Source of the DNA: JBFWPF01 sp050250135
Lineage (GTDB): Bacteria; Chlamydiota; Chlamydiia; Chlamydiales; JAFEGQ01
Direction of reading: 5' to 3'
NCBI GenBank assembly: GCA_050250135.1
Contig: JBFWPF010000004.1
Coordinates: forward strand, 1 to 64,000
DNA length: 64,000 nucleotides
The notes beneath the pieces were generated by a model, which worked only from the letters and a program-made list of their open reading frames with translations, made no database searches and was not told where the DNA came from. This document shows positions 16,960 to 26,093 of the stretch, piece after piece. Both the position numbers and the translations under genes were made by a program. The number at the start of each line of letters is the position of its first letter. Position 1 is the first letter of the stretch.

Positions 16960-19060
16960 GTATGAGGTAATCGTGGTCGGCGCCGGACCCGCCGGCACCA
17001 CCCTCTCCTACCTTCTGGCACGGAGTGGCAAGCGGGTGGCCCTCCTAGAAGCAGCTGAAGTGCTCGACCGGGAATTTCGGGGCCCTGCCTACCAACCCGC
17101 TGTGGCCCGTCTCTGGGATGAGATGGGGATCCTGAGCGATATCCTCGAGCTTGATGTCCACCAGTTCGGCGCCTTCTCCTTTTTCGAAGAGGGCGAGAAG
17201 AAGGGGGGACTGGACCTCTCTCACCTTCCACCGCCCTACAATAAGCTCACCGTGATGCAGCAGGCCTCTCTCCTCAAGCGGATGGTAGCGCTGTGCGGGC
17301 AGTATCCCAACTTCACCTACCTGGGAGCCTGTCCCGTGACCGACCTCATCGAGGGCGGTGTTAAGTGCGCGATTGGCGAGCTTCGCGCTCCGCTGATTGT
17401 GGGATGTGATGGCCGCTTCTCCGCCGTGAGAAAAGCCGCAGGCATTGAGATGCACGAGGCCAAGCAGGCCTTCGATGTGGTCTGGTACGAGATCGATCAG
17501 TTTGAGGGGGCCACACCGGAGCTCGGCTTCTACTCAACGCCCTCGGGCATCCTCCTCTACATCCCCAAAGAGGGGGGAAAGCTCCAGGTCGGTTGGATCA
17601 TTCAGAAAGGGGAGTACCAGAAGCTCAAGGCAGGGGGATTGGACGCCTTTAAAGAGGTGATCGGGTCGATCGATCGCCGCTTAGCTGCGCCGCTCACCAG
17701 CTGGGAGCAGTGCCACCTCCTCGATGTGAAGATCGGGATGGCCAAGGAGTGGACAAAAGAGGGGGTGTTGCTGCTCGGCGACGCCGCCCACATCGCCTCT
17801 CCAATGGGAGCTCTCGGCAACAAGTTCGCCATCGAAGATGCGGTGCTAGCCCACCCCTACATCATGGAGGGGATCCCCTTTCTCAAAAGACGGCAGCGGC
17901 AAATCCGAGGGATGCTCCACCTCCAGCGGATCATGGGGAGCCTCTTTCTCCAGCATCACTTTATCAGACGTTACCTGCTGCCGATTATCACAAAGACGCC
18001 CATCTGGAAGGGGATTATTCGCAAGGTGGCCCTGAGCAAAGTCTCGGTGCAGACCCGCTACTTCCGCGATCCTCCCCGCCGCTACCACCTCCTTAAGGTC
18101 AAGCAGATCATCACCGAAACCTCCCAAGCAAAGACCTTTATCTTTGAAACACCGCCCTCCTTTGCTGCGAAGGCGGGGCAGTTTATCACCCTCCGCCTCC
18201 TCAAGGGGGGGCGCCAATACAAGCGGTGCTACTCCCTCTCCAGCTTGCCTGGCGAAGAGCTTGCTATCACCGTTAAGCGGGTAGAAGGGGGAGTCGTCTC
18301 CACAGCGCTCCACGACGAGGTCAGGGTTGGCGATCGCCTCCTCCTACTCCCGCCCGCCGGCGAATTTGTCGCCTGCAATGCCCCTGCCTACACCTTTATC
18401 GCAGCAGGAAGCGGGATTACACCCGTCTACTCCCTTATCCGCTCGCTTTTGCCCCACACCAAAGTCACCCTCCTCTACGTCAACACCTCATCCGACACCA
18501 CTATATTCCGCCGGCAGCTCGACGACCTCCAGAGGCGCTATCCCGACACCTTCACCCTCCACCACCACTGGACAGCAGAGAAGGGGAGGCCTACCCAGAA
18601 GACCCTGCAGCCCTACCTGACTCCTGAACTCTATCTATGCGGCCCTCCAGCCCTAATGGCCCTCACGGGTGATACCCCGTCACATCGGGAAAACTACGCC
18701 TCAGTTACTGGCCTACAGGAGGAGCGCCCCTCGCCCGTTGCGCCTGCCATCGTTGGTTCAGGGGAGGAGAGCACGCCTGAAACCCTCTCGGTCACCCTCA
18801 ATGGGAGGACTCAAACCATCCCCTGCCGCCCAAACGAAACCCTCCTCGACGCCGCCCTCTCAGCCGGCCTGCCCGCCCCTTTCTCCTGCCAGGAGGGGAT
18901 CTGCAAGACTTGCAAAGCGACCCTCCTCAGCGGTAAGGTGCGGATGGACCGGCACGATGCGCTGACCGATCAGGAGATGGCAAAGGGGGAGATCCTCACC
19001 TGCCGCGCTAAATCGCTCACCTCAACTTGCTCGGTCAATTATCCTAGCCAAGTGACCTGA
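16949..19060 (+). CDS. FAD monooxygenase - ferredoxin reductase - 2Fe-2S ferredoxin fusion
   Basis: About 703 residues. Domain 1 (about 1-340): class A flavoprotein monooxygenase with GAGPAGTTL, the DG motif VGCDGRFSAVRKAAG, and GVLLLGDAAHIASPMGALG. Domain 2 (about 365-600): ferredoxin-NADP-reductase type with RCYSLSS (FAD), AAGSGITP and CGPPA. Domain 3 (about 620-703): plant-type ferredoxin with CQEGICKTC and a fourth Cys in ILTCRAK. Class A monooxygenases normally take NAD(P)H directly, so an attached reductase-ferredoxin chain is unusual. The GTG at 16949 has GGAGG at proper spacing; GTG 16943 also opens the frame. The stop overlaps the adhesin start (TGATG). Confidence 0.85.
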   Translation: MTPEYEVIVVGAGPAGTTLSYLLARSGKRVALLEAAEVLDREFRGPAYQPAVARLWDEMGILSDILELDVHQFGAFSFFEEGEKKGGLDLSHLPPPYNKLTVMQQASLLKRMVALCGQYPNFTYLGACPVTDLIEGGVKCAIGELRAPLIVGCDGRFSAVRKAAGIEMHEAKQAFDVVWYEIDQFEGATPELGFYSTPSGILLYIPKEGGKLQVGWIIQKGEYQKLKAGGLDAFKEVIGSIDRRLAAPLTSWEQCHLLDVKIGMAKEWTKEGVLLLGDAAHIASPMGALGNKFAIEDAVLAHPYIMEGIPFLKRRQRQIRGMLHLQRIMGSLFLQHHFIRRYLLPIITKTPIWKGIIRKVALSKVSVQTRYFRDPPRRYHLLKVKQIITETSQAKTFIFETPPSFAAKAGQFITLRLLKGGRQYKRCYSLSSLPGEELAITVKRVEGGVVSTALHDEVRVGDRLLLLPPAGEFVACNAPAYTFIAAGSGITPVYSLIRSLLPHTKVTLLYVNTSSDTTIFRRQLDDLQRRYPDTFTLHHHWTAEKGRPTQKTLQPYLTPELYLCGPPALMALTGDTPSHRENYASVTGLQEERPSPVAPAIVGSGEESTPETLSVTLNGRTQTIPCRPNETLLDAALSAGLPAPFSCQEGICKTCKATLLSGKVRMDRHDALTDQEMAKGEILTCRAKSLTSTCSVNYPSQVT

Positions 19061-22000
19061 TGCGGTTATTGTTACCCCTTCTCCTTCTGCTTACTCCACT
19101 CAGAGCTGCCCTCTGGAGCGATTGGCAGGCTGTGGGCCGCGTTGAGGGATACTACGGCTCACGTGTGGCTGCCCTCGCCGACGTTTTTGTTCCGATAGCC
19201 GGCGATGAGCGTACCCTCGTCTATGCCGACGGCCGCCTCTGGCACTACCGTCAGGGCGCCTACGAGTACAATGCAGGGGCCGGCATCCGCTTTCTCGACC
19301 CCTGTTGCCGCTTTATTGCCGGGGGCTACCTCTTCTACGACGGGCTCAAAACGACGCCCCTTGCCATTCCCTTTGAGCAAAACGGGATGGTGGAGCTCTG
19401 TAATGGCCCCGTCCCCCTCTCTCCCGATCTCCTCTTCCCTTGCGTCTGCAACTTCCCCTCGTTCCATCGGGTGACCTTTGGCTTTGAGCTCCTCAGCTGC
19501 ATTGGCGGCGCCCGCCTTAACGTCTATGTCCCGGTCGGGCGCAAGGCAAAGCTAGCGGGGCAATTTCCCACCGGCATCGTGTCGGGCAACGACCTGATCA
19601 TCCTCAACCGGGATCGCTATGTCGCCTGTCAGCCGGCTATCGAGTGGGAAATTGGTGCGCGCATTCCCCGCCTCCCTTGCCTCAAGACCTTTATCGGCTC
19701 CTACCACTTCCTCCATCACGAAGGAGCTGCCGGCACATCAGGTGTGCAAGCCCGCATCGAAGCCAAGCTCTCTTCCTGGCTTAACTTTCGCCTGATCGAG
19801 CGGTGGGATCCCATTCGTAAAAACCAACTGCTATTTGGCCTAGAGTTTCATCTGGGAGGCAAGCCCTGCAAGCCTGTCCATTGTCCTCTTGCTTGCCAGA
19901 TGACCTCCCGCGTTGTTCGCGATCTAGGTCTACTATTCAATGGAGGGTGCACCACCCGCTTTGGTCAGTCGGTTGTTAAGTCGATTCCGATTGAGGTGAT
20001 CTTCGTCGACAACCTCGCTCCTCCGGGCGGAGATGGGACGCTCCAGATGCCCTACCAGACCATTATTCAGGCGGCTGCTACGGCTGAGTTTGCAGCAGGC
20101 ACACCGGTCTATGTCTTCGAAGGGGGTCCCAACTATGCCCTGCCAGGCAATAACCTAATGGTCGTAGCCGGGCAAACCTTTCAGGGGTCAGGATCGCCTC
20201 TGGTATTTAATTTGGTGGAGATATTCCCCGCCGACGGCTTTCCTACCCTAGAGGGGGCGGTAACAGCGGCAACCAATAGCACCCTCATGGGCTTTAATCT
20301 GATTCAAGGGTCGACGGCAGAGACAGCGGGGATTCAGGGCACAGGTGTGAGCAATGTGACCCTCTGCTGCCTCAATATCTCAGACTACACTGCGCCGACC
20401 TCATTTGGCATTTCGATGAGCGATGTCAATACGCTGTTTATGAGAGAGATCACGGTCAGCTCGATTTTCGGATCGGCCGGTATGGCAGGCGTTGATGGAG
20501 TGGGCGCAGGTGCCTCAGGCGGCAACGGAACCGATGGGGGAGTGGCAACTGGTATCTCGATCTTGAGCGGAAGCAACATCACCGGCCTAGAGCTAACCAT
20601 TTCGAATATCCAGGGCGGTGCGGGCGGCTCCGGAGGCAATGGCCAGCCCGGAGCTAACGGAGCGAATGGGCTGAATGGCTTTCCCACTACCCCCGGTACA
20701 GCAGGAGGACCAGGGCAGCCGGGTGGGGACGGGGGTAATGCGGGAATGGGCGGAGCAGCTTATGGCTTTGTCCTCCCCTCAGTCCAATTAGCTAACCTAT
20801 CCGCGATCACCCTATCCGATATTGCAGGGGGTGCTGGTGGTGACCCTGGCTTTGGCGCGGGAGGCGGGGCTGGAGGAGCCGGTGGGAAAGGGGGGGTATC
20901 GACAGTGGGTATCGACCCCAACATTCCGGGCGGCAATGGGGGATCGGGAGGTGCAGGAGGTATGGGCGGCTCAGGTGGGCTCCCGGGAGATGGCGGAGCA
21001 GCGACTGGCCTATCGGCTCCTATGGGGCTCTTCATCCTTGAGGGGGTCGCTATTCAGGGAGTCTCGGGCGGCTCTGGAGGGGGCCTGATGCAGCCTGGCG
21101 TCGGGGGGAATGGGGGAGCTGGAGGCGCTGGCGGCGATGGGGGAGATTGGACCAATGGTGTGGTCAACAGTATCCCCGCCGCAGGAGGGGGGAATGGAGG
21201 AATAGGGGGCAGTGGAGGGAATGGAGGTGATGGGAGCCGGGGCGGTCTGGGCGGAGGTGTCTATGGCCTCGCAGCGCCCGCTGGTACCGCCACCCTTCGA
21301 CAAGTAAATATTGTCGATGTTCAGGGCGGTGATGGCGCCCCCTCTGGCCAACCGGGCTCTGGGGGCGTTGGGAGACCAGGGGGTGACGGAGGGGTGCGAC
21401 CTGCGGCTGCGTTGGCTGGGCAGGGGATAGGTAACAATGGCGATGGTGGGGCTGGGGGGAGAGGGGGCGATGGAGGCAACGGGGGCATGCCGGGGAAGGG
21501 GGGGGATGCCACCGGCGCGCTCTTGTCCGGCTCTCAAGACCTCCAGTTGGAGAGCATAGCGATTCAAACGGTAGTCGCTGGGAATGGTGGGGGGACCCCG
21601 CTAGCCTCAAATGGTGGTCACGGAGGGGCAGGAGGGGGCGGGTCTCGCTTTGATAGTTTCCGTACCCTCGCTCGGCCAGGCGGGGCCGGTGGCGCAGGAG
21701 GCGTAGGAGGTGCCATGGCGCTACCTGCGATAGGGGGCTCTGCTATTGGCGCTGATATTTCGAATGCCAACGGGGTTACCGGTCAAATACTGGTCCTGCA
21801 GGAGATCAGGGCAGGGGCGCCCGGAGCGGCCACCCCAGGTGGGGGTGCTGGAGGGAATGGCGGAGGAGGGGGTAACGGGAGTTTCGCTAAATTGCCTCCT
21901 CTGACCCCCATGAATGGGGGTGTAGGGGGAGCTGGCGGCCTCTCTGGAGCTGGCGGGAGCATCACCGGCGTAAGTGGGCCGGGAGGCAGAGCCGTAGGGC

Positions 22001-22833
22001 TCTCCCTTGACGGGGCCACAGGCAACCTCTCTTTTGATGACCTGACTGTTCAAGATGTCCTTGCGGGAGATGGCATCTCAAATGGGTCTGGCGGAAATGG
22101 TGGTAATGGGGGTGCTGGGGGAGATGGTGGAGCTACATTCGTGAATTCGGTTGAAGCCCTCGTTGGCAATGGGGGTAATGGAGGTGCTGGAGGTGCGGGG
22201 GGGATGGTCCCTGAGGCTGGCTCCGGCGGAGAGGCGGTGGGGATTTCGGCTTTCGGTGTTGGGAGCGACCTTGCCCTCTCCTCATTCGTTGTTCAACGTA
22301 CTGGCGGTGGGGCTGCTTCCCCTTCCGGAAGTGGGGGACAAGGGGGTAATGGAGGTGTCGGTGGTTCTTCCCAGGTGCTAAACGAGGTACTGGCCGGGAC
22401 GGGTGGAGACGGGGGGGATGGAGGTGCTGGAGGCAGCGTAGGCGCTGGAGGTGCCGGAGGGAGCGCAACCGGTGTTGATGCTCGAGGAGGCCTCACCATC
22501 ACCTTTGGAACCGGCAGTGTGATCGATGTGGTAGGAAGAGATGGGGCAAGTGGCGGCAATGGTGGCAATGGGGGGAGCGGCGCGGCTGCAGGTCCTGGGT
22601 TCCCAGATGGATCGCCGGGAATGGCTGGCGCCGGCGGCGATGGCGGCGACGGTGGCAGTGGTGGTGATGCTACCGGCTACAACACCACAGGAACCGTTCG
22701 CAATATCGATCCCCCCGCTTCGGGTGTTGTTGCCGGCTCGGGAGGTGCTGCGGGCACGGGCGGCACTCCAGGCGGGGCAAATGGTACCCCGGGCATAAGC
22801 GGCAATGCAAATGATCGCCTACCGCCTCCCTGA
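19060..22833 (+). CDS. outer-membrane beta-barrel adhesin with glycine-rich repeat passenger
   Basis: 1257 residues. Signal peptide (MRLLLPLLLLLTPLRA), then a region to about 265 that looks like an inverse-autotransporter/intimin-type barrel (alternating aromatic strands: GAGIRFLD, GGYLFYDG, FGFELL, SYHFLHH, LLFGLEFHLGG). Residues about 310-460 resemble a beta-helix start. From about 460 to the end come about ten units of 75-85 residues, each a Gly/Asn/Asp-rich stretch (GGNGGAGG types) followed by a hydrophobic strand such as ATGLSAPMGLFILEGVAIQ. This resembles mycobacterial PE_PGRS only in composition. Likely surface-exposed and host- or matrix-facing. Confidence 0.75.
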   Translation: MRLLLPLLLLLTPLRAALWSDWQAVGRVEGYYGSRVAALADVFVPIAGDERTLVYADGRLWHYRQGAYEYNAGAGIRFLDPCCRFIAGGYLFYDGLKTTPLAIPFEQNGMVELCNGPVPLSPDLLFPCVCNFPSFHRVTFGFELLSCIGGARLNVYVPVGRKAKLAGQFPTGIVSGNDLIILNRDRYVACQPAIEWEIGARIPRLPCLKTFIGSYHFLHHEGAAGTSGVQARIEAKLSSWLNFRLIERWDPIRKNQLLFGLEFHLGGKPCKPVHCPLACQMTSRVVRDLGLLFNGGCTTRFGQSVVKSIPIEVIFVDNLAPPGGDGTLQMPYQTIIQAAATAEFAAGTPVYVFEGGPNYALPGNNLMVVAGQTFQGSGSPLVFNLVEIFPADGFPTLEGAVTAATNSTLMGFNLIQGSTAETAGIQGTGVSNVTLCCLNISDYTAPTSFGISMSDVNTLFMREITVSSIFGSAGMAGVDGVGAGASGGNGTDGGVATGISILSGSNITGLELTISNIQGGAGGSGGNGQPGANGANGLNGFPTTPGTAGGPGQPGGDGGNAGMGGAAYGFVLPSVQLANLSAITLSDIAGGAGGDPGFGAGGGAGGAGGKGGVSTVGIDPNIPGGNGGSGGAGGMGGSGGLPGDGGAATGLSAPMGLFILEGVAIQGVSGGSGGGLMQPGVGGNGGAGGAGGDGGDWTNGVVNSIPAAGGGNGGIGGSGGNGGDGSRGGLGGGVYGLAAPAGTATLRQVNIVDVQGGDGAPSGQPGSGGVGRPGGDGGVRPAAALAGQGIGNNGDGGAGGRGGDGGNGGMPGKGGDATGALLSGSQDLQLESIAIQTVVAGNGGGTPLASNGGHGGAGGGGSRFDSFRTLARPGGAGGAGGVGGAMALPAIGGSAIGADISNANGVTGQILVLQEIRAGAPGAATPGGGAGGNGGGGGNGSFAKLPPLTPMNGGVGGAGGLSGAGGSITGVSGPGGRAVGLSLDGATGNLSFDDLTVQDVLAGDGISNGSGGNGGNGGAGGDGGATFVNSVEALVGNGGNGGAGGAGGMVPEAGSGGEAVGISAFGVGSDLALSSFVVQRTGGGAASPSGSGGQGGNGGVGGSSQVLNEVLAGTGGDGGDGGAGGSVGAGGAGGSATGVDARGGLTITFGTGSVIDVVGRDGASGGNGGNGGSGAAAGPGFPDGSPGMAGAGGDGGDGGSGGDATGYNTTGTVRNIDPPASGVVAGSGGAAGTGGTPGGANGTPGISGNANDRLPPP

Positions 22834-22875
22834 ATGTGATCTGCGGATAAACCTCAAATCGGTTAATGTCGAGAA

Positions 22876-23832
22876 ATGGTCAGATGGGCAGTCGGCGTTG
22901 ATCTTGGCGGAACCAAAGTGGAGGTGGCTCAGATCGATGCCTCGGGCCATCTTCTAGAAGCACTCAAATTCCCCACCCACCCTAAAGAGGGGAGCGCCGC
23001 CATTGAGCAAGCGATCGCCGACGGTATTGCTCAGCTCGAAAAAAAGATCGGCAGTGAGCCGGTCGGCGTTGGAGTTGGCGTGGCGGGACAGGTCGAAAAG
23101 GCTAGCGGCGCTGTCCTCTTTGCGCCCAACCTTCAGTGGCATAACGTCCCCCTCCAGCATGACCTTCATGAGGCGCTCGACCTCCCTGTTGTTGTCGTCA
23201 ACGATGTCCGGGCGGCCACCTGGGGGGAATATCTGCACGGCGCAGGCAGGGGAACCGACGACCTCGTCTGCCTCTTTATCGGCACCGGCATTGGGGGGGG
23301 AGTTGTTGCAAACGGGAGTGTGCTGCGGGGAGCCTCGAACACTGCGGGTGAACTGGGCCACACCGTCGTCGACCTCCATGGCCCGATTTGCAAGTGTGGC
23401 AACACCGGTTGCGTTGAGGCGATTGCCGGTGGGGCCTCCATTGCCCGACGCGCTAGGGAGGCGATAGAGGCCCACCCAGAGGAGGGGAAAGCCCTACTCA
23501 AGCTGGCAGGAGAGACCGAGCAGGTGATCACCCAGCATGTGATTGAGGCGTTCCGAAAAAACGACCCCCTAGCCACCCGCCTTATCGAAGAGGCCAAGGA
23601 GGCCCTCATTGCCTCCTGCACCAGCTTTATCAATGCCTTTGGCCCCTCTCGCCTGATCCTGGGCGGCGGCGTAACGCAAGGGCTGCCGGAGCTTATTGAG
23701 TGGATCGAAGCGGGCGTCAGAAAGCGGGCTCTCAAGGCGGCAACCAACGGCCTCACCGTCCATAAGGCGACCCTGGGTAACCACGCCGGAGTTGTCGGCG
23801 CCGGCGCCCTCGCCCTCCGCGAGTTTGGGTAG
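22876..23832 (+). CDS. ROK-family sugar kinase (glucokinase)
   Basis: 318 residues. ATP-binding VGVDLGGTKVEVAQI at the N-terminus, catalytic region VVVVNDVRAATWGEY, GIGGGVVANG, the zinc motif CKCGNTGCVEAIAGG, and a C-terminal LILGGGV. This matches ROK glucokinases that phosphorylate glucose. No helix-turn-helix is attached, so it is an enzyme, not a ROK repressor. It follows the adhesin by 42 bases in the same orientation but probably is not functionally tied to it. With TreY and the GH63-type enzyme it may channel released glucose into glycolysis. Confidence 0.9.
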   Translation: MVRWAVGVDLGGTKVEVAQIDASGHLLEALKFPTHPKEGSAAIEQAIADGIAQLEKKIGSEPVGVGVGVAGQVEKASGAVLFAPNLQWHNVPLQHDLHEALDLPVVVVNDVRAATWGEYLHGAGRGTDDLVCLFIGTGIGGGVVANGSVLRGASNTAGELGHTVVDLHGPICKCGNTGCVEAIAGGASIARRAREAIEAHPEEGKALLKLAGETEQVITQHVIEAFRKNDPLATRLIEEAKEALIASCTSFINAFGPSRLILGGGVTQGLPELIEWIEAGVRKRALKAATNGLTVHKATLGNHAGVVGAGALALREFG

Positions 23833-23843
23833 GCCGAAAGGGG

Positions 23844-25988
23844 CTACTTGTTCAATCGCGTGATCGCCTTTTGGGCCTCCGGGCCAGTCGATTTTCTGTA
23901 GTGTTTGAGAGCCTGCGTAGGGTCTTCCTTCGCTTCATAACACTGACCTAGCCCGTAGTGAGCCACGCTATGACTCTGTTGGTCGTCAAACTGATCCAGC
24001 TCCTCGCTATCCACTGCCAACACAGCGTTGAAGCACTCAATGGCTCCCTCGAGGTCCTTTTTAACCCCATTTCCCATGCAGAGACAGGTCCCTTTAATGA
24101 TAGATGAGGTAAGATCTTGTAAGTCGGCTCCGATATTAGCCCAATGGAAGGCTTCCTTTGTGTTCTTGGAGAAGAGATCGTTGCCAAGGAGCAGCTGGCT
24201 GGCAAGCTCTCCGCAAGCCTCAGGCCACTTAGCGTTCGCTGCTTTGAACAGCCACTCCTTGTAAGCGTCCCAGTCCGTATCGACGGCCTCGCCATCGACG
24301 AAGGCCTGGGCTACTTTGTACATCGCTTCGGGATGGTTCTTGGTTGCTGCTGTCCTGAAATTGGAATAGGCGAAGTCGATGTCCTCGTCGCATCCCCACC
24401 CGTATTCATAGCATTCGCCGAGCCGGAAGGTCGCTTCTACGTGCCCCTCATCGGAGAGCTTATCAAAGCACTCAAAGGCTATCTTCTCTTGCCCGTCATC
24501 TGACAGCATTTTTGCTATAGAAAACGCTTTATCCCAAGCCTTGAGTTCAATGTGACGGTTAAAGGCCTGCTCGGCAATTTTCAGGGCTTTTTTCTTGTAA
24601 CCGCCTTTCATAAAGGCATCGAACGCCGCGGCGTAGTCCTTAACATCGCGATACCAAACGCCCACATCACCGTAAGCTTTTGTATACCCGCGGTCCACAG
24701 AGAGCTGATAGAGGCTCAGCTCCTGGTCTTTATCACTATCGTGGAGGAGCGTACCCCAGAGCGCAGGGGCCTTTTTATGGCCCCCGTTTGACGCCTGTGA
24801 AAGGTACTTCTCGGCCTGCTGGTTGCTTTCAGGAGTAGAAGGCTCTAGGTAGTACCACCATGCTCCTAGCTTATATTGTGCTTCAATAAGGGTTTCGTTA
24901 TCAGAATCCCCCGCATGTTTGATGGCCGCTTCCAGATAGGTCTGAACCTCTGGATCTTCGTTATCTAGTGCCTTGCCAACCAGAAGGGAGGCCTTGGCGT
25001 GCCCCATTTGCGAGGCCCTCTTTAGCTCCTCGATGGCTTGCTTGTTGTCCTCCAGTTGAAGGTTAGCAGCCGCCCGAAGATAAATTGTCTCTGCCGATTC
25101 TGATGAATGAGGCGTGCTTGAAGGTGGGGCCTCCTTTTCCTTAGTCGATGAGTTAGGCTTAAGAGAGTGGGTCTTCGTTCGAGTGTCGCCTTTCTCTTTC
25201 GGGGGATCCTCTGGCTCATTTACCTTTTGTTCATGATTATGAGGGTCGATCTTCCTTAGAGAGGGACGCTTCTCCTTCGGCTCGGATTGGTTTGTCGTTG
25301 GGGTGGTACTGGACGAGCTGCTTATGCTTTTAGAGGGTTTATTTTGTTGAGCGGGTTTGAGGCTGTTTGTGGGTTTATTTTGTTGAGCGGGTTTGAGGCT
25401 GTTCTCAGGCTTAAGTGGTTGAGCGGGTTTGAGGCTGTTTGTGGGTTTATTTTGTTGAGCGGGTTTGAGGCTGTTCTCAGGCTTAAGTGGTTGAGCGGGT
25501 TTGAGGCTGTTTGTGGGTTTATTTTGTTGAGCGGGCTTCTCCAAGGCATCCTCATCAAGAGGAGGAGGTGGTGGTGGTAAATCGTCAAAATCCGCTGGTG
25601 GTGGCAGGAAGGTTAGGTCTGGAGGGGGTAGGTTGTCGAGGTTAGGTGGAGGGGGGCTGGGATGTTTGGGGGGCTCGGGAGCGTCCGGAAGCTCATCTTC
25701 TTTTTCATCTGAATTGGGGCCTTTGTTTTCCTCTGGAGGCTTGGGATCGGAGGGGGGGTGCGCTGGAGCTCGGCTGAAGGGATTTACCTTGACCAGCCCG
25801 GCAGCGGAGAGGGCAAGTCCCGTGGTGACCAGTACCGTTGCTCTGTAGGGAAAATCGGTGATCTGAGCAAATCGGGCCAGGGAGGCCACCCTCTCCATCT
25901 TGGATAGAAGTAGGGGTAAAACCGTTAGGCCAGCTCCAAGCCCAACCATTAGGTAACCCGTACTCGCTTCGTGTCTTGGCTCAACCAT
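23844..25988 (-). CDS. Sel1/TPR-like repeat protein with membrane hairpin and Pro-rich linker
   Basis: About 714 residues from ATG 25988 (GGGGAG upstream); the frame opens at 26024. Two hydrophobic segments (about 10-30 and 45-65) are followed by a long Pro-rich linker with PPPP tracts and a tandem 12-residue pattern (NKPTNSLKPAQ / PLKPENSLKPAQ), then many Sel1-like alpha repeats (for example GHAKASLLVGKAL, ALWGTLL, RLGECYEYGWG, LGQCYEA) to the C-terminus. Sel1 proteins in intracellular bacteria often bind host proteins. It fits the membrane-hairpin family of this window; GC is lower than in neighbouring metabolic genes. Confidence 0.75.
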   Translation of the reverse strand: MVEPRHEASTGYLMVGLGAGLTVLPLLLSKMERVASLARFAQITDFPYRATVLVTTGLALSAAGLVKVNPFSRAPAHPPSDPKPPEENKGPNSDEKEDELPDAPEPPKHPSPPPPNLDNLPPPDLTFLPPPADFDDLPPPPPPLDEDALEKPAQQNKPTNSLKPAQPLKPENSLKPAQQNKPTNSLKPAQPLKPENSLKPAQQNKPTNSLKPAQQNKPSKSISSSSSTTPTTNQSEPKEKRPSLRKIDPHNHEQKVNEPEDPPKEKGDTRTKTHSLKPNSSTKEKEAPPSSTPHSSESAETIYLRAAANLQLEDNKQAIEELKRASQMGHAKASLLVGKALDNEDPEVQTYLEAAIKHAGDSDNETLIEAQYKLGAWWYYLEPSTPESNQQAEKYLSQASNGGHKKAPALWGTLLHDSDKDQELSLYQLSVDRGYTKAYGDVGVWYRDVKDYAAAFDAFMKGGYKKKALKIAEQAFNRHIELKAWDKAFSIAKMLSDDGQEKIAFECFDKLSDEGHVEATFRLGECYEYGWGCDEDIDFAYSNFRTAATKNHPEAMYKVAQAFVDGEAVDTDWDAYKEWLFKAANAKWPEACGELASQLLLGNDLFSKNTKEAFHWANIGADLQDLTSSIIKGTCLCMGNGVKKDLEGAIECFNAVLAVDSEELDQFDDQQSHSVAHYGLGQCYEAKEDPTQALKHYRKSTGPEAQKAITRLNK
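25336..25536. repeat. tandem 36-bp repeats inside the Sel1 gene
   Basis: About five to six contiguous 36-base units of two alternating kinds (TTTGTTGAGCGGGTTTGAGG core) encode the NKPTNSLKPAQ / PLKPENSLKPAQ linker. No spacers separate the units, so this is not a CRISPR array; copy number probably varies between strains. Confidence 0.85.
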
Positions 25989-26093
25989 AGTATTCTCCCC
26001 AGATAGAAGGCCGATGGCCTCCACTTCTCTGTTATAGTCATTATTTCGTGAGCAATTTTAGGGTGGCCCTCACTTTTGTGGCCAGCACTAAAC

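Noticed and set aside
19060..22833. Direct transfer of a mycobacterial PE_PGRS gene
   Set aside because: No PE domain; instead a Gram-negative signal peptide and barrel-like N-terminus. Similarity is of glycine-rich composition only.
25336..25536. Regular repeats resembling a CRISPR array
   Set aside because: Units are contiguous, without spacers, and keep the reading frame of the Sel1 gene. The same holds for 40992-41231.
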